From UBA11872 sp965198285 (lineage in GTDB: Bacteria > Chloroflexota > UBA11872), in the NCBI GenBank assembly GCA_965198285.1, contig OZ240251.1, positions 682,001 to 746,000 on the forward strand: a stretch of DNA of 64,000 nt, read 5' to 3'. Of this stretch, positions 49,803-59,295 are shown piece after piece; the stretch's first letter is position 1, and the number at the start of each line of letters is the position of its first letter. A model generated the notes under the pieces. It was given only the letters and a program-made list of their open reading frames with translations. It was not told where the DNA came from and made no database searches. The position numbers were made by a program, and so were the translations under genes.

Positions 49803-50939
49803 ATGACACCGAGTGAACTCCCGGCCTTTCGCATTGGGGTGGTTGGATGCGGCGGGATCAGTTCCCGCCATGGTCGCGCCGGCCTGGAATCCGGGAAGAT
49901 CCAGCTCGTCGCCTGCTGCGACATTCGCGAATCCGTCGCCCGGGAATGGGCTGAGACCTACGACTGCGAAGCCTGGTACACGGACTACGAAGCGATGATC
50001 CGGGACCAGGATCTGGACGGTGTGGTCCTTGCCACCTGGCCCAACCAGCATCGGGAACAGGTCGAGCGCTGCCTCAACGCGGGTGCCCGCAACATCCTCA
50101 GCGAGAAGTCGCTGACCGGAAACGGTCAGGAGGCGCTGGAGCTTGCACAGCTCGTCAAGTCGGCGGGCGCATTCCTGATGGAAGGCTTCATGTACCGCCA
50201 CCATCCGTTTGTAGCCGAGCTCGAGCGCCAGGTGGCTGCGGGCGCCATTGGCCAGATCGACTCGGTCAGCGCCACCTTCAACGCCTTCGATCCTGAACAC
50301 GAAAGCCCCACCGATCCGAATCGGAACTGGCGGCGCGATCCCGAGCGCTTGGGCGGCTCGCCCTGGGACATCACCTGCTACGCAATCAACGCGGTCAACC
50401 ACTTCGCGTCCATGGGGGCCGGAGGACGCGGCACCGGCATCGGGTTCGAGGCCGGCAGTGGCCAGGGATCCGACGTGAACAGCCTCGTCGCCGCTCGGCC
50501 GACCAGGGTCTGGAGCGTCGGGAGCATCAGCCAGACCTACGGCACCCTGAATCGTCAGTTCGGCCTGATCGAGTACGACAGCGGCTGCGTGGGCCACGTG
50601 GAGGCCAGCCGCAGGGCGCATCTGAGCGAGGCGCTGCACATTTCGGGCGGCGAAGGCCGGTTGGGCATCCGACGAGCCTGGCGGCCGCACGTCGAACCGG
50701 TGATCGAGCACCAATACGGCGCCGGGCAGTTCAGGGAGATCCCGGTGTCGGGCGCCGAGATGTACCGGCTGCAGATGGAGAACTTCGCGGACGTGGCGCA
50801 AGGGGTCGCCGAGCCGGTGATGCCGCTCACCCAGTCCGTGGTGAACATGCACACCATCGAGGCGCTGGTGACCAGCCAGCGCGAGGGCCGGCTGGTGGAC
50901 GTCGAGCTCCCGGCCAGCCTCTTCGACGAGCCGGCATAG
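49803..50939 (+). CDS. Gfo/Idh/MocA family oxidoreductase
   Basis: A 378-residue protein. GVVGCGGISSRHGRAGL at the N-terminus, SEKSLTGNGQEALELAQ in place of EKP (Lys kept), then LMEGFMYRHHPFVAELERQV and GGSPWDITCYAINAVNHF, typical of glucose-fructose oxidoreductase-like members. ATG 49803 follows GGGGGTGGAG. Same strand as the preceding Gfo/Idh but with 168 bp between them. Confidence 0.92.
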   Translation: MTPSELPAFRIGVVGCGGISSRHGRAGLESGKIQLVACCDIRESVAREWAETYDCEAWYTDYEAMIRDQDLDGVVLATWPNQHREQVERCLNAGARNILSEKSLTGNGQEALELAQLVKSAGAFLMEGFMYRHHPFVAELERQVAAGAIGQIDSVSATFNAFDPEHESPTDPNRNWRRDPERLGGSPWDITCYAINAVNHFASMGAGGRGTGIGFEAGSGQGSDVNSLVAARPTRVWSVGSISQTYGTLNRQFGLIEYDSGCVGHVEASRRAHLSEALHISGGEGRLGIRRAWRPHVEPVIEHQYGAGQFREIPVSGAEMYRLQMENFADVAQGVAEPVMPLTQSVVNMHTIEALVTSQREGRLVDVELPASLFDEPA

Positions 50940-51023
50940 CCGGCACATAGGTCTGCGTGGCAAGCCTCGCCGGGGCGCGGCGATTGGCCTCCGCACGCGC
51001 CTGGGTGCCAATATGACGCGCCC

Positions 51024-52190
51024 ATGAGCGCCCACGTCACAACCGAACACGAAGCCACCGAGCTGCTGAGCCGGCTGGTCGCCACGCCCAGCGTCACGCC
51101 CGAAGTCGAGGGCGGCACCGGTGAAGCCGCGATGGCCGATGTCGTCGAGGCATTCGCCCGCTCCATCGGCGCGCAGGTCACCCGCCAGGAAGTCTTCCCG
51201 GGCCGCGAGAACGTGATCTGCACAATCGCGTCCGACGCCCCAGGGCCACACCTGATGCTGGAAGCGCACATGGACACCGTGGCGCTGGGCCCGATGACCA
51301 ACGGTCACGAGCCGTACATGGACGACGAGGGCCGGCTGCACGGCCGGGGCTCCTGCGACACCAAGGGCTCGCTGGCGGCCATGCTGTTGGCGCTCAAGTG
51401 GTCCGTGGGTGTCGCCGATCCAGCTGGGCCGCTCACGGTGGCCGCGGCAGTTGACGAGGAAACCGGCAGCGCCGGCGCCAAGGCGTTGCCGCACTCGGGA
51501 GTCCAGGTGGACGGCGCGATCGTGGGCGAACCCACGAGCCTGGAAGTGGTTCGTTCGCACCGCGGCGGCCGCTACTGGCCCCTTATCACTCATGGCACCG
51601 CGGTCCACAGTTCCACGCCCGAGCTTGGCGATAACGCCATCCTCCGCATGGCCGACGTCCTGCAGGTGCTCCGGGAGGAATACGGTCGGCGGTTGGCCGG
51701 ACGCACGCACCCGCTGGTGGGAAACTCCTCGTTCTCGGTCGGCATCATCAAGGCCGGGACCTCCTTCAACATGGTTCCCGACCGCTGTGAGGCCATCATC
51801 GAGCGACGCCAGATCCCCGGTGAGTCGGTCGACGACGTGGAAGCGGAACTCGAGGAGGTCCTGGAGATCGCACGCCGCCGCCATCCCGACCTGCGCGTGG
51901 AGGTGCAGGCGCCGTTTGTATTCGGGGACGTGCTGGACACACCGGCCGACGCGCCCATCGTGCGAGTTCTGCGGGACGCCGTGACGGACGTGTGCGGCTC
52001 GGCCAACGTGATCGGCGTGTCCTACGGATCGGACGCCGCCACGCTGGCCGCCGCCGGCATCCCCAGCGTGCTGTGTGGTCCCGGCGACATTGCCTACGCG
52101 CACAGCGCCGATGAGTTCGTGCCCATGGCGGAAGTCGTGCAGGCGGCCGAAATCTACGCGCGCGCCTGGAAGCGTTTCGCCGCCGCCTGA
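51024..52190 (+). CDS. M20 family metallopeptidase (ArgE/DapE-like)
   Basis: A 388-residue protein. LMLEAHMDTVALGPM has the first metal His and Asp, GRGSCDTKGSLAAML the bridging Asp, VDEETGSAGAK the catalytic Glu pair, VGEPTSLEVV follows, and the last His is in YAHSADEFVPM. The dimerisation lobe (about 190-300) contains TAVHSSTPELGDNAI. It would hydrolyse an N-acyl amino acid or peptide. Its TGA overlaps the ATG of the sulfatase gene by one base, so the two are coupled; this suggests removal of an acyl or amide group together with a sulfate ester. Confidence 0.93.
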   Translation: MSAHVTTEHEATELLSRLVATPSVTPEVEGGTGEAAMADVVEAFARSIGAQVTRQEVFPGRENVICTIASDAPGPHLMLEAHMDTVALGPMTNGHEPYMDDEGRLHGRGSCDTKGSLAAMLLALKWSVGVADPAGPLTVAAAVDEETGSAGAKALPHSGVQVDGAIVGEPTSLEVVRSHRGGRYWPLITHGTAVHSSTPELGDNAILRMADVLQVLREEYGRRLAGRTHPLVGNSSFSVGIIKAGTSFNMVPDRCEAIIERRQIPGESVDDVEAELEEVLEIARRRHPDLRVEVQAPFVFGDVLDTPADAPIVRVLRDAVTDVCGSANVIGVSYGSDAATLAAAGIPSVLCGPGDIAYAHSADEFVPMAEVVQAAEIYARAWKRFAAA

Positions 52191-53635
52191 TGCCGCCAGC
52201 GGCCGCCGCCGGGCGCCCGAACATCGTGCTGGTCATCACCGACCAGCAGCGTTACGACACGATCGCAGCGCTCGGTCATCCCTACGTCGACACACCGAAC
52301 CTCGACCGCCTGGTCCGCGAAGGCGTCAGCTTCGACGAGTGCCATGTGACGGCCGCCTCGTGCGTGCCCGCTCGCGCCAGCCTGTTCAACGGCCTGTATC
52401 CGCACACCACCGGGGTGCTGCGCAACGGCTGCGAGTGGCGGCGGTCGTGGGTCGAGCAGCTGGCCGATTCGGGATACCACTGCGTCAACGTGGGCAAGAT
52501 GCATACCATCCCCTTCGAGACGCCGTTGGGCTTCCACGAGCGCTACGTCGTCGAGAACAAGGACCGGTTCCTGGAGGGCCGCTACTACTTCGACGAATGG
52601 GACAAGGCGCTGGCCGCGCGCGGCCTCGTCAAGCAGCAGCGCGAGCTCTACCGCCAGCGACCTGACTACGGCGAAGCCATGGGCGCCTTCACCTGGGACC
52701 TGCCGGCCGACATGCACAGCGACAACTTCGTGGGCGGCCTGGCCCGCTGGTGGCTGGACACCTATCCCACCACGCAGCCGCTCTTCCTGGAAGTCGGGTT
52801 CCCGGGACCGCATCCGCCCTACGACCCAACGCCCGAGGCGCTGGCGCCCTACCTGGAGCGCGATCTGCCGATACAGCCAGTCACGAAGGCGGACCTGGAC
52901 GGACAGCCCGAGGCGCTACGGGTGATGCGTGAGCACAACACCGAAGTCGATCACGACTCCGTGGTGCACATCGTCGATCCGCCGCGGGATTCGCGGCGGC
53001 GGCAGCGGGCGCACTACCTGGCCAACGTGACGATGATCGACGAACAGGTTGGCGAAATGATGGATGCCCTGGAGCGCAACGGCTATGCCGACGACTGCGT
53101 GGTGATCTTCACCTCAGACCACGGCGACTGCCTGGGCGACCACGGCCACATCCAGAAGTGGACCATGTACGACACGATCACCCGCGTGCCCTGCATCGTC
53201 TGGTCGCCTAACCGGTTTGCCGGCGGCCGGCGGATCAACGACCTGGTCCAGTGGTTCGACCTGGGCCCGACCATCCTGGAGCTAGCCGGCTGCGAGCCGG
53301 ACCCGAGCATGGAAGCGCACTCATTCCTGCCTGCGCTCGAAGGCGGCAGCCCGCCGGAACGCGAGTACGTCTTCACCGAACAAGGCCGCGACGACGGCAA
53401 CGGCCTCCATGTGGACCTGGTCACCGCCGTGCGTAGCCGGACCTGGAAGCTGGTGCATTTCCTGGGCGAGGACGAGGGGCAACTTTTCGATTTACGAAGC
53501 GATCCTCACGAAGAACGCAATCTCTGGAACGACCCCGACGCCGCGCCCGTGCGCCGTGAACTGCTGGACGTCCTGCGCGACTGGCGACTGAGTAGCGGGG
53601 TCGCCACCGCCGACTGGGCCCAGGGCGCGCGTTAG
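52190..53635 (+). CDS. Sulfatase (type I, Cys-type formylglycine)
   Basis: A 481-residue protein. NIVLVITDQQRYDTIAALG carries the metal Asp residues. The signature AASCVPARASLFNGLYP (about 60-76) has the C-x-P-x-R sequence converted to formylglycine. FTSDHGDCLGDHG gives the second metal site, and YVFTEQG and LFDLRSDPHEERNL end the domain. No signal peptide, so it is probably cytoplasmic. The maturase is not nearby. Closest in layout to choline- or aryl-sulfatase-like enzymes of marine bacteria. Confidence 0.94.
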   Translation: MPPAAAAGRPNIVLVITDQQRYDTIAALGHPYVDTPNLDRLVREGVSFDECHVTAASCVPARASLFNGLYPHTTGVLRNGCEWRRSWVEQLADSGYHCVNVGKMHTIPFETPLGFHERYVVENKDRFLEGRYYFDEWDKALAARGLVKQQRELYRQRPDYGEAMGAFTWDLPADMHSDNFVGGLARWWLDTYPTTQPLFLEVGFPGPHPPYDPTPEALAPYLERDLPIQPVTKADLDGQPEALRVMREHNTEVDHDSVVHIVDPPRDSRRRQRAHYLANVTMIDEQVGEMMDALERNGYADDCVVIFTSDHGDCLGDHGHIQKWTMYDTITRVPCIVWSPNRFAGGRRINDLVQWFDLGPTILELAGCEPDPSMEAHSFLPALEGGSPPEREYVFTEQGRDDGNGLHVDLVTAVRSRTWKLVHFLGEDEGQLFDLRSDPHEERNLWNDPDAAPVRRELLDVLRDWRLSSGVATADWAQGAR

Positions 53636-53672
53636 CCGCAAGACGGAGTCGGCAGCCACTAGACTGCCGACC

Positions 53673-54170
53673 ATGAAGCAGCCCCACTTGCCCATCGCCA
53701 TCCGCGGCTACGAGCCGCGCGACCAGGACCGCATTCGCGAGTTGACCCTGGAAGGCTTCGACGGCGTCAGCATCGACCAGAACGCCGACCGCCAGTTGGG
53801 CCTGGACACGGAGCCGCTCTGGGAGACGCGCAAGTGGGCGGGGGTGCAGGCGGAGCTGGAAGCCTCGCCATCCGACCACTTCGTGGCCGTGCTGGACGGC
53901 GAGGTTATCGGCTATATCACCACCAATCCGCAGCCGGACGCCGGCATCGGCCAGATCCCCAACATGGCCGTGGATGCCCGCTACCGGCGGCGCGGGGTGG
54001 CCTCACGGCTGATCGAGCACGCGCTGGACCATCTACGGGCGTGTGGCATGCGTGTGGCCAAGATCGAGACGCTGGTGCAGAACCCCCAGGGTCAAACCCT
54101 TTATCCGAGCTTCGGATTTCGGGAAGTCGCGCGACAGATCCACTACGTGCGTCGCCTGGACGACGACTAA
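53673..54170 (+). CDS. GNAT acetyltransferase
   Basis: A 165-residue protein: IAIRGYEPRDQDRIRELTLE, then AVLDGEVIGYI, then motif A IPNMAVDARYRRRGVASRLI with the CoA loop R-R-R-G-V-A, and NPQGQTLYPSFGFREV. A compact single-domain GNAT. It ends the sulfatase-containing plus-strand run and converges with the MDR gene. Substrate unknown. Confidence 0.9.
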   Translation: MKQPHLPIAIRGYEPRDQDRIRELTLEGFDGVSIDQNADRQLGLDTEPLWETRKWAGVQAELEASPSDHFVAVLDGEVIGYITTNPQPDAGIGQIPNMAVDARYRRRGVASRLIEHALDHLRACGMRVAKIETLVQNPQGQTLYPSFGFREVARQIHYVRRLDDD

Positions 54171-54185
54171 CCCGAGGCTAGCCCG

Positions 54186-55193
54186 CTAGCGCCAGTCGAA
54201 GAGGCAGCCCACCAGGGACGGCTCAAAGTCGAGCAGCAGGTCGTAGACCGTCTTGAACTCGCTGCCCTTGACCCGGTGCGTGATCAGCGGGTCCAGGGTG
54301 ATGCGACCGACCGCGGCCATCCGCATGGCCACCGCTGCGTCGCGGCGTGGCGACCAAAGCACCGGCAGCGCGTTCAGAACGGGGTTGTCCCCGGCGTCCG
54401 GCTGCCGGATCGAATCGTGCGCGCCAATGATGGTGAGCCCCTTCTTATGCACGTCGCGGTAGAAGTTGACGCTTTCGGTCGACCCGCGGGTGCTCCCCAG
54501 CAGCACCACTCGTCCGTAGTGGCCGGCCATGATGAACGCGTCGTTAATCGGCGCCGGGAAACCGGTCGACTCGATCACCACCTGCGGCCCGCCCGTGTGA
54601 CCGACAGCCAGGGCGGCGCGTTCTTCCTCGGAGGTTGGATCCATGGACTCAAGCCACGGCACGGCTTCCGCCATGGCCCGCCGCGAGGGATCCAGATCGG
54701 CCACCAGCACGCGACCCGCACCCGCCACGTAGGCCCACTGCGCGGCCATCTGCCCGATCAAGCCGCCGCCGATCACCAGCACGGTCTCGCCAAGTTCGAC
54801 CCGCGCCTTACGCACGGCCTGCATGGTGATCCGCAGCAGGGTGTGAAAGGCCGCGTCCTGGTCGGCCACGTCGTCGTCGACCAAGAACACGTCGCGCACG
54901 GGGGCCAGGCCGGCCGTGCCGTGCCGACCCTTGGTCAGCACGCGCGTGCCCGGCGCCAGGTCCACGCCGGGGCCCGCCGCGACAACCTCGCCCACCGCGC
55001 TGTAGCCCACGTTGCGCGGCCAGACGCTGGCGGGCGTGTTGGGCAGCGCCAGCAGCCCGGCCCGCTCGGTGCCAGGCGACATGGCCGTGACGTGGTGGCG
55101 CACCAGGACCTCGCCGGGGCCCGGGTCGCCAAGCTCAATCGTCTCCATTTGAATTGTCTCGACCGAGTGACTGACCAGGACTTGCGCTTGCAT
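54186..55193 (-). CDS. MDR-superfamily oxidoreductase lacking the zinc ligands (second copy)
   Basis: A 335-residue protein. The N-terminal catalytic domain has VTAMSPGTERAGLLALPNTP where zinc enzymes have C-G-(S/T)-D; VGYSAVGEVVAAGPGVDLAPG follows. The Rossmann motif is VIGGGLIGQMAAQWA. Close in plan to 901-1878 and likewise near Gfo/Idh genes. ATG 55193 fits AAGGCGG upstream. Probably acts on sugar-derived alcohols. Divergent from the enolase-superfamily gene, sharing a 100-bp promoter region. Confidence 0.9.
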   Translation of the reverse strand: MQAQVLVSHSVETIQMETIELGDPGPGEVLVRHHVTAMSPGTERAGLLALPNTPASVWPRNVGYSAVGEVVAAGPGVDLAPGTRVLTKGRHGTAGLAPVRDVFLVDDDVADQDAAFHTLLRITMQAVRKARVELGETVLVIGGGLIGQMAAQWAYVAGAGRVLVADLDPSRRAMAEAVPWLESMDPTSEEERAALAVGHTGGPQVVIESTGFPAPINDAFIMAGHYGRVVLLGSTRGSTESVNFYRDVHKKGLTIIGAHDSIRQPDAGDNPVLNALPVLWSPRRDAAVAMRMAAVGRITLDPLITHRVKGSEFKTVYDLLLDFEPSLVGCLFDWR

Positions 55194-55292
55194 GCGACCA
55201 GCCGCCTTGAGCTGCCATCCGAACACCGGCAGCCTGCCACAGCCGCCCGTTGCGCGTACGATGCAGGCTCCCGGCGCCTACCTGGAGCATTC

Positions 55293-56435
55293 ATGCAGAT
55301 CACCAAAGTCGAACCGCTGTTCCTGGATCAGTACCTGCTGGTGCAGGTGCATACGGACAACGGGCTGGTGGGCCTGGGCGAGTCCGGCTCCTGGGGTTTC
55401 CTGGAAGCCTCCGCTGCCGCCATCGAGAAGATGGGCCGCTACCTGGTGGGCGAAGACCCGCTGCGGATCGAGCACCACTGGCAGTACATGTACCGCTGGA
55501 GCCACTTCCGCGGCGCGGCGGTGATGGGTGCGCTCAGCGCCATCGACATCGCGCTCTGGGACATCGCCGGCAAGTACTTCGAGGTGCCCGTCTACCAACT
55601 CCTCGGCGGGCACGTGCGCGACCGCTGCCGCGTCTACTACCACGTCCTCGGCGACACCCGCGAGGCCCTGGTGCAGGGCGTGGCCGACGCGCGCGCCGAG
55701 GGCTACACGGCCGTCGGCCACCTCTCGCCCTTCCTGGACGAGGAACGGGACGTGACCTACTTCAAGACGCACGTCGACAAGATCGAGGACGCCACCGAGG
55801 CCGTGCGGCTCTACCGCGAGGCCGCCGGCAACGACGTTGACCTCTGCGTCGAAATCCACCGCCGCATGACGCCCACCGAGGCCGTCCAGCTGGGACGCGC
55901 CATCGAAAAGTTCACCCCCTACTTCTTCGAGGACCCGGTCACGCCGGACAACCTGGACGAGATGGCCTACGTGGCCTCCAAGATCAACATCCCCATCGCC
56001 ACCGGCGAGCGCTTCAGCTCGCTCTGGGAGTACGACATGTGCCTGCGGCGCGACGCCGTGCAGTACGTGCGGCCCGACGTGTGCATGGTGGGCGGCATCT
56101 CAGGCACCAAGAAGGTCGCGGCGCTGGCCGAGGCGCGTCACGTGGGGGTGGTGCCGCACAACCCGCTCAGTCCCGTCAGCACCGCGGCCTGCCTGCAAGT
56201 GGCCGCCGCGGTGCCCAACTTCGCGCTCCAGGAGTTGCCGCTCGGCGAGACCGTGCCGCCCAAGAGCGCCATAGTGGAGGGCATCCACCCGCACGACGGC
56301 GAGGGCTACATCCGCCTCACCGACCGCCCCGGCATCGGCGTCACCCTCAAACCCGACGCCGCCCAGAACGCCCCCTACAAAGCCCGCGAGATTCACACCC
56401 GCCTGGGGGCTGACGGGGCGGTGGTGGATCAGTAA
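55293..56435 (+). CDS. Enolase-superfamily sugar-acid dehydratase (galactonate dehydratase-like)
   Basis: A 380-residue protein. The N-terminal capping domain is followed by the barrel with metal ligands Glu187 (VEIHRRM, with His189), Glu213 (FFEDPVTPD) and Glu239 (IATGERFSS), and His289 in VVPHNPLSPVSTAACLQV. This ligand order and the GGISGTKKVAALAEA segment match the mandelate racemase/galactonate dehydratase branch. It would remove water from an aldonic acid to give a 2-keto-3-deoxy acid. Neighbouring Gfo/Idh, MDR and aldo-keto reductase genes fit an oxidative sugar pathway. Position 187 is Glu where many members have Asp. Confidence 0.92.
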   Translation: MQITKVEPLFLDQYLLVQVHTDNGLVGLGESGSWGFLEASAAAIEKMGRYLVGEDPLRIEHHWQYMYRWSHFRGAAVMGALSAIDIALWDIAGKYFEVPVYQLLGGHVRDRCRVYYHVLGDTREALVQGVADARAEGYTAVGHLSPFLDEERDVTYFKTHVDKIEDATEAVRLYREAAGNDVDLCVEIHRRMTPTEAVQLGRAIEKFTPYFFEDPVTPDNLDEMAYVASKINIPIATGERFSSLWEYDMCLRRDAVQYVRPDVCMVGGISGTKKVAALAEARHVGVVPHNPLSPVSTAACLQVAAAVPNFALQELPLGETVPPKSAIVEGIHPHDGEGYIRLTDRPGIGVTLKPDAAQNAPYKAREIHTRLGADGAVVDQ

Positions 56436-56450
56436 GTCGTTGGCTGCGGC

Positions 56451-57383
56451 TTAGCTCGCCTGGGCCTCCAGCTCGGCTACCCGCTCCAGGGCTTCGGCCC
56501 AGATGTCGGATGGGATGGCTGAGGTGGCTTCGCGGACGTTGGTCTCCATTTCGTAGGCTGAGGCCGCGCCCGTGAGGACTACGTCGATGTCCTCGTTGTC
56601 CAGCACGAAGCGCATGTTCAGGTGGCGCAGGTCCACCTCGCGCTCGCGGCACCAGGCGTACCAGTCGCGGGCGCCCTGGATGTCTTCGGGCGGGTACAGG
56701 TCGGTGAGGTTGGGTCGGACCTTCAGGGCAATCATCGGGTCGCCATGCGCCAGCAGCCCCTGCAGCTGCGGCGAGCCCAGGATCACGCCCACGCCATTGG
56801 CCTTGGCGTGGCGAATCAGCGGCGCGGCCGTCTGGCGCACCAGGCTGTAGTCGGCGTAGGTCAGGATCGCGTCCACCCGGCCTTCGTCAATGGCCAGGCG
56901 CATGAAGTCGTGATCGCGTACGCCCAGGCCGATAGCTTCCAGGCGGCCTTCATCGCGCAGGGCCTCCAGCGTGTCAAAGCCGTCGCCGGCGGCCATTACC
57001 GGCTCCATGGTGGGCGGGTCGTGGATTAGCACCAGGTCAAGACGCTCACGTCCCAGAAGCCGCGAACTGTCGTCCAGCGACCAGCGCAGGTCGTCCGCCG
57101 TGTAGCTGTGTTGCCGGGTGGGATGCGATCCGACCTTGGTGGAGATGAGCAGCTCCGGCAGGTCCATGCCCTCCATGGCCTTCCCCAGGTTCCCCTGGCT
57201 GTTGCCGTAGAGCGGCGAGGTATCCAGGTAGCGGACCCCCAGGTCGTACATGCGCTGCAGGGTGGCGCGGACCTCGGGCACGGTAATGGCGTGCACCATC
57301 CCGCCCATGTGCGCGGCGCCCAGGGCCAGGCGGGTCGGGTAAACGTTGGTCTGGCCCAGGCGGCGTCGTTCCAGTGCGCTCAT
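56451..57383 (-). CDS. Aldo/keto reductase
   Basis: A 310-residue protein: RRLGQTNVYPTRLALGAAHM, the catalytic Asp/Tyr in YLDTSPLYGNSQ, Lys in LLISTKVGSHP, and His in LVLIHDPPTMEP. NADP-binding end LTGAASAYEMETNV. Resembles the L-fucose/D-threo-aldose dehydrogenase branch. ATG 57383 lies 4 bp after the stop of the Gfo/Idh gene upstream, so the two form an operon. Longer in-frame extensions run through that gene and are not real. Confidence 0.92.
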   Translation of the reverse strand: MSALERRRLGQTNVYPTRLALGAAHMGGMVHAITVPEVRATLQRMYDLGVRYLDTSPLYGNSQGNLGKAMEGMDLPELLISTKVGSHPTRQHSYTADDLRWSLDDSSRLLGRERLDLVLIHDPPTMEPVMAAGDGFDTLEALRDEGRLEAIGLGVRDHDFMRLAIDEGRVDAILTYADYSLVRQTAAPLIRHAKANGVGVILGSPQLQGLLAHGDPMIALKVRPNLTDLYPPEDIQGARDWYAWCREREVDLRHLNMRFVLDNEDIDVVLTGAASAYEMETNVREATSAIPSDIWAEALERVAELEAQAS

Positions 57384-57387
57384 CGGT

Positions 57388-58437
57388 CTACACCCATCCG
57401 TGCTGAATCTGTACGGGCTCGCCGGCCACCTGCGTGGACCAGCCTTCGCCGGACTCCAGCAGGACTTCGCTTCGCGTGAGCTCTGACGTCTCTGCGGCCA
57501 GCAGGATCTCCATGATGTGTCTGCCGTATTCGCCGGGGACGGGGCTTTCGATGTCCTGCTCAATGGCCTCGGCAAATCGACCCCACTCCAGCCGCATTCT
57601 CTGGGGCCAGTGTTCGTACTCCACTTCTTCCCACGTTTCGCCCTGCCCAATCCAGAGGCCGCGGCCGGACGCAATGTGTGAAAAGCGCAGGCTGCCATCG
57701 GCGCAAATGACGTGTGTGTCGTGGATTGGTCCGCCGTCGGCGTAGCCCACGGACACCGCCACCCCGGCTAGGCCGTTCTTGTACCGAATGAAGGCCGTGG
57801 CCGAATCGTCGCCCGCCTGGTAGTGCGCCCGCGTTCCAATCGACGCCGACACTGACGCGGCCTGCGAGCCCATGAACCAGGTGACCCGGTCCACCACGTG
57901 CACGCCATTGCTGAGCCACATGCCTCCGCCGTGATAGCGGCTGCGGTATTGCGGCCGGCGGTTGGCGTGGTTCCAGTTCTTGGACATGTAGCTCACGATG
58001 GTGATCAGCGGCCCAAGCTGCCCCGAATCCAGGATCTCCTTCGCCTTGATGTACACCGGCAGGAAGTGGTTGGTCAGCCCCACCATCAGCTTCACGCCGT
58101 TGGCGTGGGCGGCCGCGATCATCTCGTCGCACTGCTCCAGCGTCAGCGCCATCGGCTTCTCCACCAGCACGTGCTTGCCGGCGTTCAGCGCGTCCACGCT
58201 CAGGCGGTGGTGCAAGTGGTGACCCAGCACCACGCCCACGGCGTCGATCTCGGAATCCTGCAGCAGTTCCGTGTGCGACGCGTAACCCTTCGGGACGTCG
58301 TAGGTGTCCATGTACTCGGCGCGCGTGGCCTCGATCAGATCGGCGCAGGCCACGATCTCCACGTCGTCCAACTCCGCGATGCCCTGGGCATGGGAACGGG
58401 CAATGCCGCCCAAGCCAATCATTCCAACTCGCAACAT
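57388..58437 (-). CDS. Gfo/Idh/MocA family oxidoreductase
   Basis: A 349-residue protein: MLRVGMIGLGGIARSHAQGI, then VLVEKPMALTLEQCDEMIAA, GLTNHFLPVYIKAKEIL, and MWLSNGVHVVDRVTWFMG with the catalytic His/Asp region. All expected motifs are intact. It leads the operon with the aldo/keto reductase. Likely substrate is a sugar, inositol or sugar acid. Confidence 0.93.
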   Translation of the reverse strand: MLRVGMIGLGGIARSHAQGIAELDDVEIVACADLIEATRAEYMDTYDVPKGYASHTELLQDSEIDAVGVVLGHHLHHRLSVDALNAGKHVLVEKPMALTLEQCDEMIAAAHANGVKLMVGLTNHFLPVYIKAKEILDSGQLGPLITIVSYMSKNWNHANRRPQYRSRYHGGGMWLSNGVHVVDRVTWFMGSQAASVSASIGTRAHYQAGDDSATAFIRYKNGLAGVAVSVGYADGGPIHDTHVICADGSLRFSHIASGRGLWIGQGETWEEVEYEHWPQRMRLEWGRFAEAIEQDIESPVPGEYGRHIMEILLAAETSELTRSEVLLESGEGWSTQVAGEPVQIQHGWV

Positions 58438-58707
58438 CGTGCCGGGTACCTAGGCGAGCAGCCATGCGGACCGTGCCAGCCGCAGGTGCCGGCGTCAATT
58501 CCAGACGCTGGCGATCCAAGCGGCAGCCAGGTGGGTGGCCAGAAGCGACGGTCCCACAGCGAACAAAGCTATGATTGGCACGCGCGTCAAGCGGCCCAGC
58601 CGTGCCAAGGGTGGGACGCGCTTGGTACCGCTGCGGCAGCGATTCGGACATAGGGTCCAGCCGCCGAGATGCCGGGGAACCGACCGGCATGCGAAGGAAT
58701 CAGTGAC
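58438..58707. other. Intergenic stretch before the coiled-coil gene
   Basis: About 270 bases. A minus-strand frame near 58495-58630 ends in a hydrophobic stretch (VPIIALFAVGPSLLATHLAA) that could be a tiny membrane protein, but there is no convincing start or ribosome site, so it is not called. Confidence 0.3.
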
Positions 58708-59145
58708 GTGGTAGCTGACGCGCACCCGATTACGCAGGATGAGTTGCGGTTCGAGTTGAGCCGGACACAGGACGATTTCCGTGCTGAGGCGAGCCGGACG
58801 CGGGAGGAGTTTCGGGCCGAGGCGACCCGGATGCGGGACGAGTTTCGGGCTGAATTGGGCCAGACGCGGGACGAGGTCCGGGCTGATTTGAGCCAGACGC
58901 GGGACGAGGTCCGGGCTGAGTTGAGCCAGACGCGGGACGAGGTCCGGGCTGAGTTGAGCCAGACGCGGGATGAATTCCGGGTCGAAATGAACCTGCTACG
59001 CACCGAGATTGTGACCCATTACGCGACCAAGGCGGACCTGCACTCGCTTGAGGCGCGCCTGGTCAAGTGGATGATCGGCTTGATGCTCGGCTCAGTCGGG
59101 ACCGCGGTCGCCATCGCCGTAGCCGCGGATCGGCTCTGGACCTGA
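58708..59145 (+). CDS. Membrane-anchored coiled-coil protein with 11-residue repeats
   Basis: A 145-residue protein. GTG 58708 has AAGGAAT upstream. Residues about 12-95 are hendecad repeats of the type R-(A)-E-L-S-Q-T-R-D-E-(V/F), seven to eight units, the middle ones nearly identical in DNA (33-bp period). IVTHYATKADLHSLEARLVK and a C-terminal membrane helix (MIGLMLGSVGTAVAIAVAA) follow. The end matches the small protein at 14632-14820. DUF1640/CCDC90-like layout. Function unknown. Confidence 0.8.
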   Translation: MVADAHPITQDELRFELSRTQDDFRAEASRTREEFRAEATRMRDEFRAELGQTRDEVRADLSQTRDEVRAELSQTRDEVRAELSQTRDEFRVEMNLLRTEIVTHYATKADLHSLEARLVKWMIGLMLGSVGTAVAIAVAADRLWT

Positions 59146-59295
59146 GGCCTGGCTGAGCACGGCGGCAGAGCGCGTCGGGCTGAAGGGCAAGGGGCGTCGC
59201 TTTCTCGCACATGTCGGCCGACGCTTGCCGCGGTCTCAAGTCAGGGCTGCCCTTGGCTCGGGGTACTATTGGCGGCTGGCTGGTGGACTCAAGCC

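Noticed and set aside
49671..52103. Very long antisense frame opposite the Gfo/Idh and M20 genes
   Set aside because: Spans two well-supported plus-strand genes and their gap; composition is that of a shadow frame.
58495..58725. Possible small membrane protein on the minus strand
   Set aside because: One hydrophobic stretch only; start and ribosome site not convincing, and it overlaps the coiled-coil gene start.
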